Shown here piece by piece: positions 1-9,300 of a stretch of DNA of 17,961 nt. The notes beneath the pieces were generated by a model. That model ran no database searches and was not told the origin of the DNA. It saw only the letters and a list, made by a program, of their open reading frames with translations. Source of the DNA: Brachionus koreanus (taxonomy: Eukaryota > Rotifera > Eurotatoria > Ploima > Brachionidae); contig PJRA01000503.1 of NCBI GenBank assembly GCA_016987375.1, positions 182,785 through 200,745 on the forward strand. Direction: 5' to 3'. Made by a program: the position numbers and the translations under genes. Numbering within the stretch: the first letter of the stretch is position 1; every line of letters begins with the position of its first letter.

Positions 1-85
1 TTCATATTCCCCATTTCACTTTTAAATAATCGAATCATTGTTTGGTGTAAGGATTAAAAATCAGAAGCTATTGTCAATTTGAGTT
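1..85 (-). pseudogene. Peritrophin-like gene fragment, inactivated, cut by window edge
   Basis: Bases 1-73 align without gaps to bases 1456-1528 of the intact chitin-binding gene, same strand, with about 62 of 73 identical; weaker similarity may run on to about 115. The matched part encodes the second half of the fourth chitin-binding domain. Read in the frame of the intact gene, the fragment has three stop codons, in place of a Tyr, a conserved Cys (TGT to TGA) and an Arg. A second conserved Cys has become Trp (TGG), and there is a one-base indel near base 75. It therefore cannot encode this domain. The rest of the copy, if any, lies left of the window. Its position about 1.1 kb downstream of the live gene, in the same orientation, suggests a tandem duplicate that has decayed. 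Confidence 0.8.
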
Positions 86-1147
86 ATCCCTAAGTTATAA
101 ATACTTCGACTATCTTTAAATTTCTTTTATAAAATCTGTTTAAAAAAAACTTTTCGTTCTAGGATCTACATGCATTTTCTTTCAATTAGTTCTATCTTGA
201 GTTAATAATTTTAGTTTACACTGTTGTTTATAATGTTATATTGCTAAATATTTTGCTCCTTACAAAAAAGTCAGATTTTTCGAGAAAAAAAAAACTTTTT
301 GTACAAAATTTTCTTAGAGCTTATATTTTTAATGCTATCTTATTTTTATATCTATTCTTTTTAATTTATATTAGAAAAAAATACTAATTGGTATCTTAAT
401 ATTATCATTGATATCAAATAAGCACTATACCACAGTAACTACTACTACTACTACTACTACAAAATTTTAGCTAGTATCAAAAATAATTGACATTTGCTAT
501 TCAACAGTTTTTTGGACACTTGTAATTTTCTTTTAAAAAGAAAGCGAAAATTTTAACGGTAGGATTAAATTAGTAGATTAAAATATGATCAAATCTTAAA
601 AAAAAGATTTTACAATTCTACGGTTGGTTACCATAATAAAATTAATACAATTGATTTATAATAAAATTATCTTCTAAATTAATAAAAAATAATTTTTCAA
701 TTTTGTTTTTATTTTTTATTTGAAATTTTTTAATTAAATAAATTGATACCAATTTGCCTGTTTTTGATACATTTAAAATTAAATTAGATACCAATAAAAA
801 TCATATTTTGATTGCAAAAAAGTCGATATCAACAAAAATACAAGTCTTTTTTATTGAAATATATTTAGTTTACACAAAATTTCTAATAAGAATTTAATTA
901 TTTAATGCGTTTTTTTTTAAATTCTAAAATTTGAATGAAATTTTTTTAATCCCAATTGTATTTAAACCTGAAATTAATAGAAATATTCAAATTAGTTTTT
1001 TTTTTATTTTTTTTATTTTGAATAAAATATAAAAAATGACTTAATTTAAAAAAAAAAAATATTGAAAAAATCAGAAAATTTAAAAAAATTCAAATTATAA
1101 TCTAATAATTTAGTAATCGACTTTACTCATTTCATTTTACATCTAGC
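86..1147. other. AT-rich intergenic stretch
   Basis: I see no gene here. It is almost entirely A/T homopolymer-rich sequence apart from a trinucleotide run at 438-460. On the minus strand, AATAAA motifs at 1008-1003 and 1017-1012 could serve as polyadenylation signals for the chitin-binding gene that ends at 1148, about 130 nt away; this is weak support. Confidence 0.6.
438..460. repeat. (ACT)n microsatellite
   Basis: Seven perfect ACT units plus two bases, 23 bp, in non-coding sequence. A simple tandem repeat, probably length-variable between individuals. Confidence 0.9.
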
Positions 1148-2492
1148 CTAAAAAAAATTTATCAAATATAAGTAGATAGTCAAATTTAAGTTCAGATAAT
1201 TAATGGCGTTTATCTTTGCCGAACATGTTACCAAGGTTGGCTGCATACAGCGACCTTCAAATTGATTAAATCTGAGATTGTTTGGACATCTTGAGTGATT
1301 GAATACACGATTATCTCGACATGTAAAGAAATATTGGCAATTGGGCCGATTTTGGTCCAAATAAATCCCTTGGGGTTTGTTAAGACAATTTGGAACCATG
1401 TCGCACAAACTGGGGTCTTCGTTAGCAAAATAATTGCATGGACTTGTGCAGTCTTTTCGTATTCCACATTTCACTTTTGAATAGTCCAAACATTGTTTGG
1501 TGTACGGATCAAAAAGCAGAGGATATTGGCACAATTGGATAACCAATCGTCCATTAATACATTCATAATATCGGCAACAACTTTTTGGATCAGCAAAGCG
1601 GTATTTCTCTTTGTTAGCTGGACACTTGGATGTACATTTCGAATTTTGTTGCCAGTCACACACTTGTTTGTCTTGTCTATAATACAAACCAGGCTCACAC
1701 AAAATAACTTGATCCTTGCCACCATTGCAGAAATGGTAAGCTGTACAATCATAAGGATTGGGAAAAAAACCTGTTACATCAATTGGACATTCAATTGAAC
1801 CATACAATTCTTTAAGAGCTGCGATTGACTGGGCGCTATTGGGCATTAAGCTGTTGTAGCCTCCTGATACTAATCCTCCGCTATGAATATTTGACATAGT
1901 AGTTGGCTTTTTTAGACTAGGACAATCAGAGTCCAAAGGCCAAACGCAATTAGCTTCAGATTGCTTCCACAAAAGACCTCCTTGACATGTAAATATTTTT
2001 GCTTGGCCTTCCTGACAGTAAATGTATTTTTTACAATCTTGTGGATGTCGCAAATAGCCGTAGTCCTCCGATGAGCAGATGTTATCAGTAATCGATGAGG
2101 AAGTAAGTGGGTCGGGTATTCCCATGTTAGTAAAAGTCATTTGATTTATCGGATTTTTCTGAGTATTTGAAAGCTTGGTTGATGTTATTTTTGGAGCATA
2201 TTTAGTGTTAATTTGTTTACAGTCTACATTCATGGGCCAATCGCAAAGGCCAGTCTTTGGATTGAAAAATAAGTCTTCTTCGCAAGCGCGTACTGAATGA
2301 GTGCCTCCGTCACAAATATGATAAACCCAGCAGTCAGTTTTGTCTGGGAAAAATCCGTCTTTTGTACATTTAAAATAACTTTGAACCATTTTAATAACTT
2401 AGAAAATAAAATTAAAAACAAAAAATGAAATTTATTTTTTTGAATTTATTACCAATTGTATATAAAATTATATAGGAAATTAATTTAATCAT
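1148..2492 (-). CDS. Secreted peritrophin-like protein with five chitin-binding (CBM14) domains
   Basis: Exons on the minus strand are 2492-2453 and 2397-1148, joined across a 55-nt GT-AG intron, giving 429 residues. The 40-nt first exon supplies a classic signal peptide (MIKLISYIILYTIVIK, cleavage near residue 20); without it the protein would start directly at the first cysteine domain. Five six-cysteine CBM14 (peritrophin-A type) modules follow at about residues 24-73, 121-172, 217-268, 272-324 and 351-405. Modules 1-3 keep the spacing C-x11/13-C-x5-C-x9-C-x12-C-x7-C; module 4 has a doubled Cys and module 5 is slightly looser, preceded by three extra Cys (330, 334, 345). Linkers between modules 1-3 are Ser/Thr/Asn-rich. 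Such proteins bind chitin in cuticle, gut lining, egg shell or feeding apparatus; which one applies here cannot be told. The last 20 or so residues are hydrophobic, possibly a membrane or GPI-type tail. A decayed paralogue lies at 1-85. Confidence 0.9.
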
Positions 2493-4540
2493 CTTCCATG
2501 GCCATTCATGAAAAGTCAACAAAAAGTTTAATGTTTTAAAATTGACTCATTTGCTTTTCAAATCGAAATAAACAATTAAGATGATTTTTTGCTTATCATT
2601 TTAAGTAAAATCTAAACGCAAAATTAGAACTTAAATCGTTTTTGAAAAACAACAACGGATATGGCTAATCAAATGAAGGAATCCGGAATGTAAACAAAAA
2701 GCCGCCCGCAAATAAATGGATTTCTTATTATAAAATAATATTGGCAAATTAACTAGTCTCAAACTTTTATATGTTTAATTAATAGGCATAGATTGAGGAT
2801 TAAAAGACTTAGAGAAACTGGGTGGTAATTGACCATGTGAATGAAGGCCTATTTTATGCAATACTAACAATGGGACAAAAACAAAAATCCAATTCAATTC
2901 AACTTTTTTATTTTGCTTTTCATTGTGCTTGATATTTTTAAAGGGATCTGTTTACTTTGATGCAGATTTGAGCACATATGGGGACTCTATGAAAATTTAT
3001 CATTTAATACCTTGAACTTGAAGCAAATTCGTTGTTTGTTTGGAGATTAGTCTATTTTTTTTCCTAAATAATTTTCTTAATAAGCCGTTTTTATAAACAA
3101 GAATATTATTTGGTATAATTGCTTTTAGAGGATTTAATTTTTTCCAAATTAAAACCGCTTAATTTTATTAAATTGTCCAAAACTTTATCCTCTATTGAAT
3201 TTTATATCTCTTAATCTAGCTTGATTAAGTAACCATTGTAATTTTGTTTATTTTTTTAGATTGGCCTTTTATTCAAACTTAATCAAAATATTAAATAATA
3301 GCTTCACTTGGGTCTATAATGTAATCCTAAGATATCCATTAGCGTTCACAAAGCCGTTCATTTCTTGTCTTATCTATATCAATCAAATTTTAGATTAATA
3401 AAATTTAAGCTATTTTTTTTTTATTAACTAAAATTAAAATTAAAAAAATTACCTAAAAAAAAAAAACATAAAATTTTGAAAATTTGAAAGTTCAATTTTT
3501 TTAGAGCAGGAAAAAGTCTGTTTCTAATTTTTTATTCTAACCAATATTTTCTTGAACGATTAATAAATACTTTTTTAAAATTTAGTAATTATTTTTATCC
3601 AAGAACTGTGTGCTTAAAATCTGTTAGTGGATATTGTATTCATCAAAAATCCAAAACTAAACTAAATATTTATCTATCCGATACATTTTATCTTTTTTTT
3701 TTTATTTTTGTTGAAACTAATTAACAACAAAAGAAAATTTCAACTCCTAAATTGCAATTTAGTCTATAAGTTCAAAATAAACTAGTTTTGGCTCGTTAAA
3801 AACGGAAGAAAGTTAATGATAAAATATTTTTCTTTGCTTACTTTTAGCGTAAATATTAAATTGGTTTAACATTATCGACGACAAACGAACAAAAAATTAA
3901 TAAGCTAAACTATGACGATATTCATTGATTATTTGTACAGTTTAGCTATTAAGACCAAATGCGGACAAGGAGCTCTAGCTTTAATATATGGCCTTTGAAC
4001 ATAGCTCGCATACTTGTGAATGTTACTTGCATATTTACATCAAGAATTAATACATTATACAAACAACTAAATCTTATTGTAAATAAAATATTTCGATCCA
4101 ATCTGAATGCCCTAGACGATACGAGCAAATATTGAAAATTAGTCCCAAATAAATATTCTTTAATAAGATAAACAAACAGATTAGTCTTTGTTTTAGGTGA
4201 TCACTTTGGTTGAATATTATGCTTTCTAATATTTCCAATTTAGATTCTCATGTAATTTGAGATATTTCGTTTAATATTCTAATTTTTATCTATTACTTTC
4301 TATATATAATTAACTTGTTTAAATAATCATAGCAATTAGCCTGAAAAATTAAAGTTAGCATTAAGCATCGATTTGTTTGCATTTTCTTATTTCTATCAAT
4401 CAATGCTTCTTGAATTAACCTTGTAAAATCATATTTCAAATACTTTGATATAGCATAATGTATGGGATGATACAGAATTGAAAGTAAAATGAGAGTTAGA
4501 ATGGCAATATTTATTAAAAATAGATCTAAAATAAAACTTT
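2493..4540. other. Intergenic stretch between the chitin-binding gene and ninjurin
   Basis: No gene is supported. A TATAAAAG on the minus strand at 2771-2764 lies about 270 bp upstream of the chitin-binding start and might be its TATA box, but it is far away. A 29-codon ATG-to-stop frame at 3912-3998 (+) sits in a locally less AT-rich patch and could be chance. The arms AGCTAAACT at about 3903 and AGTTTAGCT at about 3940 form a 9-bp inverted repeat. A 94-codon open frame at 4293-4577 (-) overlaps the end of ninjurin and is discussed in the findings. Confidence 0.5.
4510..4515 (-). terminator. Likely polyadenylation signal of ninjurin
   Basis: AATAAA on the minus strand, about 26 nt past the ninjurin stop codon. 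Its position implies that the transcript ends before most of the downstream open frame at 4293-4577. Confidence 0.5.
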
Positions 4541-5288
4541 TTAATTCATAGCTGTTATAAAAATATTCAAAATGCATAAAACAAATAGCAGAATCATTGA
4601 TAGATTGTTCAAAAAATCAAGCTTTCGCTGTTTATACTCATCATTGAAATTTAATTTGGCTGAATAGAGTAGTAGGAAACCAATTAAAGATGACATCAAT
4701 ATAGAGCTAGTTCCAAGAGTTATTTGAAATGAATAAAATTGATAGAACAGAGTTTTTCCATGCTTAAAAACGTGTTTTATTTGAATGCTATTAGACATGA
4801 TAATAATTATCAGGCACAAAATGGTTGCCAAGCTTTTTTTTATTGTATAGACATTTGCGTCAACTGTTCCAATTGGCGGTCTCTATATTAAACATTCAAA
4901 GAATTATATAAAAATTTAGTATTTAAGTTTAAATCTACTTTTCTATCTTGAGGTATAAGTGCATCTGGTTTTTTAAAAATGTTCTTCAAAAGATTTTCAT
5001 TTTTTTTTAAGACTCCTTTTTCCAAGTCAACATTCTACAAAAATACAAAACATAATTTACAAAATAGAAAAAAGAAAACAGCTTAACAGTTTCAAAATTA
5101 TTAATATTAATAAAAGAAATTTTGATCTAGAATTTTTAATTTATTAAAAAAAAAACACCAACTACCCTTTGATTTTCTAGTTCGACAACTACATTTTTAC
5201 AATACCCGCATTTAGATGTTATCAAATTAGAATCATTGGGACTGTTATTGCTTGTAGCAGGAGCATTTGATAATGATTCTTTCGACAT
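4541..5288 (-). CDS. NINJ: Ninjurin family membrane protein
   Basis: Minus-strand exons 5288-5166, 5034-4939 and 4882-4541 join in phase 0 at both junctions (introns of 131 and 56 nt) to give 186 residues. The C-terminal 110 residues are a ninjurin domain. NVYTIKKS (83-90) matches the NHYASKKS-type motif that opens the first helix. Then come an amphipathic segment, a transmembrane stretch at about 122-148, the signature KLDFLNNL (160-167) and a second membrane helix ending NIFITAMN (179-186), where vertebrate ninjurin has NIFITAF. Ninjurins are plasma-membrane proteins; vertebrate NINJ1 polymerises to rupture the membrane during lytic death, and fly ninjurins act in adhesion and injury responses. 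The first 73 residues are a hydrophilic extension with a CGYC motif (27-30) that I do not recognise. The protein stops right after the last helix. The family call is firm; the exact paralogue is not. Confidence 0.92.
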
Positions 5289-6193
5289 TGCAAATATGAA
5301 TCTAAATGAAATTTTAGCAACAATATATTAAGGAAATGAATAAAGAGCTAAGCCGTAAAATAAGAACGTTTAAAACTATTTGATAAGTTATGCAATCGCT
5401 TTTAATATCACGCTCATCAATGTAATAAATCTTTTCAAGTAAATTTTTTCATACCAGTAGATTTATTTTATATTATAAATGATTAAAGCAGGTAAATTGT
5501 TTACAAGTTGCAACTGGATTAATTCATAAATTCTATTTGAAATGCTAAAATAATAAAGTTTTAATTTTAATTTTTATCTTATCAAACCGATGCGTAGTTA
5601 CAAGGCTTTTAATAAGAAAAAAATTCAAAGAATAGATAATCAACATTTCGACTCCCGGGAACAATTTATAAATATGAACAAAACTTGAAAACAAAAGGGT
5701 TTTTATTGTTTTTAAATAAAATATTGTTATTAATTGTTATTTTTTCCTATTTGTTTTTAAACTTAACTTCAAAAAATTGAATGATATTAAATCATTTTAT
5801 TCCAAACCATATTCTCTAAAGTTCAATAACAAATAGATGATCATTATTTTTAATCTAATCAATATAAATACTCATATTGAACTAATTACTTTATTCTTTT
5901 TTACTTTATTTAAAAATCGTCAGGAATTGCTAAATAAACTGTAATCAGCATGTATTGAGTGATGCTAGATGTTTGTTTTTTTCAAAAATAATGTTTATAA
6001 TACAAAAATTTTTTTTTTCTTATTGAAGTAAATGAAAATAGAAAAAAGAATTTAGACTTAGCATGATAATTTAAGTGATGAGCTAAAATTTTATTTTAAA
6101 TCTTATCATTAAAGCTTCCACAAAGATAAGATTTTTTCAGTTTTTTTTTTTTTATTTTCAAAATTATAATAGACTAAAATTTTAAACTAAAAA
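5289..6193. other. Divergent intergenic region, with a possible 32-residue ORF
   Basis: This 0.9-kb stretch separates the divergently transcribed ninjurin (-) and the helical-protein gene (+), so promoters of both should lie here; I see no clear TATA box for either. A short frame at 5590-5688 (+) runs ATG to TGA for 32 residues (starts MRSYKAFNKKKIQRID), has mixed codon use and is followed 27 nt later by AATAAA at 5715-5720. It could be a small peptide gene, a lone exon or chance; I would not call it a gene on this evidence. Confidence 0.3.
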
Positions 6194-7115
6194 ATGCTTT
6201 CTAGATTCAAAAAGAAACTTAATGAAATCAAAACGGATTTAAATCATAAGTATTATATTCTAAGAATTCCAAGAATTGTTTTGTTTAAAAGAAAAATTTA
6301 GAATTGATCAATTAGAAGTTGATAAAAATTATGTTTTACATAAAACTCAGCGAAACATTCAATCATCACTGACAAAATCGGGTATCAGTTTCATGAATGA
6401 GTAAAATTTAAGAAAAAAAGTAAGAATAAGCTAAAAAAAATTTAGCAAGGATGAAACGATTAAAAAAGTGCAAGAAACATCAAAAATAATTAGACATGAC
6501 TCTCAAGTATTTCGAATTTTAAATTTTGAAAAAAATTTTTAAATACAATCTAAATTTAAGAGTTTTGAAAAACAAGTAAAAGAAGTTGCTCTAGTTCATT
6601 CAACTAATCTATTCTACTCATTTCGAACACTTGAAAAAGAATTAAATTTGATTTTCAAATCAATTGATTACACTAGAATTACAATCGAAAGAATTCAGAA
6701 TTTTTGCTTTCTGTTGAATCAGGATTTAATGCAATTGGAAGAGATATATTCTGAACTAGATGAAAAAAGAGAAATTGAAAAAAACAAAGGTTAATTTTTA
6801 AGTAATTAAAATAGCTTTTAAAAAGTAGAAAACTCTTGAGACTATTAAAAAAAGCTTAATTTTCTATCAGGTTTATCAATTTTGCAAGACATGTGACCAA
6901 GAATTTTATTCATTTTTTATTCTAGAAAAATTTTTTATTCAAATTTTTTCTAATCTTAGATTACTCAAAAAAAATTGATTTAGATGAAAATTTATTAACT
7001 ACTGATGACGAAAAAATAGGTAAAATTAAATTAAACAAATTTAAACATTTAAGCATAAAATTTATCTTTAGAATTTAACGATAAATCGGTGAAACTTGTT
7101 TTTAAAGATGTTTAA
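6194..7115 (+). CDS. Unnamed helical/coiled-coil protein, possibly dysbindin-like
   Basis: Six exons join with consistent phase to give a 182-residue protein: 6194-6249, 6302-6400, 6446-6506, 6561-6789, 6960-7019 and 7072-7115. Introns are 52, 45, 54, 170 and 52 nt with GT-AG ends. An in-frame TAA just upstream fixes ATG 6194 as the first start. The product begins MLSRFKKKLNEIKTDLNHK, is rich in Lys, Glu, Asp, Leu and Ile, has no signal peptide or membrane segment, and is predicted by eye to be mostly helical to about residue 148, followed by an acidic tail ending SVKLVFKDV. I do not recognise it with confidence. The pattern F-K-S-I-D-x5-I-E-R-I in the middle loosely recalls the helix of dysbindin (BLOC-1) carrying FEEVE...LEDL, but length and C-terminus differ. 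An AATAAA 25 nt past the stop supports the gene end. Tail-to-tail with CIBAR, 175 bp apart. Confidence 0.65.
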
Positions 7116-7139
7116 TACTTAACTGTTAAATTTTTTTTT

Positions 7140-7145
7140 AATAAA
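7140..7145 (+). terminator. Likely polyadenylation signal of the helical-protein gene
   Basis: AATAAA on the plus strand, 25 nt past the stop at 7115 and before the end of the convergent CIBAR gene. Confidence 0.5.
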
Positions 7146-7242
7146 TAACTTAAATTTATTTTTGATTATTTTATTCAAATGAAAATTTATAAGACAACAA
7201 AATAACTAATAAAAAACCTCTAGACTTTTTGAATTTTAAAGT

Positions 7243-7248
7243 TTTATT
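7243..7248 (-). terminator. Likely polyadenylation signal of CIBAR
   Basis: AATAAA on the minus strand, 43 nt beyond the CIBAR stop at 7291. With the plus-strand signal at 7140 it keeps the two convergent transcripts from overlapping by more than a few tens of bases. Confidence 0.5.
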
Positions 7249-7290
7249 CTAAAAATTGGAAATAAGAACAAGTGCCTTAATGCAAAAAAA

Positions 7291-8738
7291 TTATTCTGCG
7301 TCTGAATCATCAGTGACGTCTTTAACTTCGTAGTCCTCATTTTCTTCATCGTCATCATCGTCATCTTCATCATAATTGCTAGTATTTCTTTTCTTGTTGT
7401 CACTTAAACTCGGCGCTGATGCATGGGCTCTAGAATTTTTTTGTTTCTGATTCAAATTAGATGTAGATGCCATATTTCGTCTAGGTTCATTAGATTTGGA
7501 CCTACTCTGGTCCAAGTTATTTTTAGATCGACCTGAAGTACTAGTCTTATGTCCACCACCAGAAAAAAGATCGTCCATCGAATTGTTTTGTCTACTTGAC
7601 TCATTCAAACTTTTGTTTGAGCTATATTGCAAATTGTTAATTGTAGACTGAGTAAAATTGTTCCTGAATTCTTCTAAATCACTTTCAGTATCAATTTCTA
7701 ATAAATATTTATATGCTGTTGAGAGCATTTCTAAAGCTTTTGCGTGAAATATTAATTGTATATGAGTAAAATCTTTAAGAATATTTTTCATATCATTCAA
7801 TTTTTTTTGTTCTAACTTGTCAATGACTTCTGCCAAAATTTTATCTTGTGTCGATACTTTTTCAGCAGCATTTTCAGCATTTGCTTGCGCTTGGGCCTGG
7901 TCAAAATAAAAAAATAAAATTTACTTCCCTAACACTGAATAAACTATTAATGCTTTTAGGCAAGTTGAAATATGTGATCAAATTAAAATGATCATGCTCA
8001 AAAATCATAATTAAATAAAAGGTTTTTAGATAATTTTAAGTAAAAAATTTATTGCATAAGCTTTTGATGTTTGGCCTAATTAATTTTTGAGCATTATCAT
8101 TAAATTTTGATCATAAACTTCATTAAGCCTAATGCTTACAATATTTCTTCCATCATCGGGCTTTCTTTGCATTAAATTATTTAATTGTTGCTGCTTTTTC
8201 TTCTCCAAGTCTCTTGTTTTAATTGTAGATTTGATTTCTTTCTGATAAATTTTTAGTAAAAATGAAATCATGAATTCTCAGCTATCTTACTTTAGTCGAT
8301 TTCAAGTATTCTTGATACTTGCTAATCGGTTGAATAATTTTTTTTTCAACTCTTTCAATCTTTTTGGAAAATTTTTAATAATTCTAAATATATTTAGATT
8401 TTTTGCTTACCATTGCATGACGATAGTCTTCCAAGGCAGATAAATAGCTGCTATAATTAACAAGTCCTCTTTTGGAGCTTGAATTAATTTGCTCTTTTCC
8501 TGAATACTCATTTATAACACTAACTAGATGATCAGACGTGTCTCTTAGACGAGCGTTCTTGCGCGCTATTTTACCAAAATTTTCACACAAATTTCCCATA
8601 CATCCTTCCAAAAGATTGATTCTTTGTGTCAAAATTTTTGACTGTGACTCACTTCAATTTTAAAAAATTAGCAAACTTTATTCTAAAGCCCAAAATAAAT
8701 TACTGGTTAATGGTACCACTTAGATTTATGTTGGCCAT
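7291..8738 (-). CDS. CIBAR1: CBY1-interacting BAR domain protein (CIBAR/FAM92)
   Basis: Minus-strand exons are 8738-8704, 8651-8411, 8359-8291, 8241-8140 and 7896-7291 (introns 52, 51, 49 and 243 nt), giving 350 residues. From about residue 11 to 210 the product aligns nearly gap-free with human CIBAR1 as I recall it. Landmarks in order are KNARLRD (KTARLRD), LEDYRHA (LQDYRQA), IERVEKK (VERLEAK), RKPDDGRNI, LEQKKLNDMK (FERQKMKDIK), IFHAKALEM (LFHGKALEV) and DLEEFRNNF (DLEVFRNSL). This is the crescent BAR dimer that binds curved membrane and, with Chibby and at the basal body, promotes ciliary membrane formation; in mitochondria it has been linked to cristae shape. The C-terminal 140 residues are Ser/Asn-rich and low complexity, ending in a run of Asp and an acidic tail, longer than the vertebrate tail but similar in character. 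CIBAR1 and CIBAR2 cannot be separated here. Confidence 0.93.
7956..8132. repeat. Imperfect inverted repeat inside the last CIBAR intron
   Basis: Arms 7956-8005 and 8083-8132 are 50 bp each and complementary at 39 of 50 positions without gaps, separated by 77 bp. Shared cores include GATCA, ATGA and ATGCTCAAAAAT on one strand. The whole structure lies in the 243-nt intron 8139-7897, the longest in the window; the right arm starts 7 nt from the 5' splice site. It may be a fold-back insertion (short MITE-like element) that enlarged a formerly 50-nt-class intron. No target duplication could be identified. Confidence 0.65.
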
Positions 8739-9300
8739 TGACTTATCCTTTAACAACAATTAAAAATAGCTTTATAAATAATGTAAATCTAGTGCTCTTA
8801 CATTTTAAAATTCAAATATTAATATATGAAGTAAAGCTAAAAATGAACGGTAACTAAGAAACTAGATTGTTGCTCAGCTTTTAAATTTGTCTTGCATTTT
8901 TTCTCTCATTATAATTATTAATTTCAACTAAAAGATCATAAAATTTTGGAAAAAAATTAAGCTATAAATTGTCCTATTGACCAAAATTTAAAAGAAGTTT
9001 GTTCATAAACATGAAAAAAATTACATGTTTTGTTACATATTAAAACTCTTGAACAACATATTTATATTGAAATGCGTTTAATATGGATAAGGATTGTCAT
9101 CAGACTAATTGATATGTTTATAGTTATAATATTAGCACTAGAAAGTTCGGCTGACCATATCAAATTTAGTTATGTAGAGAAATTTATTACTTTTTCAGGA
9201 AATTTATCAAGAATTAAAAAAAAATCTTAATTTGTAAAAAAGGTATTTTATAAAATTATAATTCTTTAAAAAAAATATTTAAATTTCAATTTTTAAAAAA

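Noticed and set aside
1228..1798. Several open frames inside the chitin-binding gene on both strands
   Set aside because: They overlap the cysteine-patterned real frame and are its shadows.
3903..3950. Inverted repeat AGCTAAACT/AGTTTAGCT as a possible tRNA or terminator stem
   Set aside because: Only one 9-bp stem, no cloverleaf arms and no GGTTCRA-type box; likely chance.
6291..6292. Acceptor ending at 6291 for the same gene's exon 2
   Set aside because: Leads to an immediate in-frame TAG; the acceptor ending at 6301 gives an open frame.
6382..6383. GT at 6382 as the donor of exon 2 of the helical-protein gene
   Set aside because: Using it shifts the next exon into a frame that meets a stop within about 15 codons; the GT at 6401 keeps 20 codons open and in phase with exon 4.
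9030..9230. 66-codon plus-strand open frame with a hydrophobic start
   Set aside because: Open frames of this size are expected several times per window at this A+T content; no family resemblance, promoter or splice context seen.
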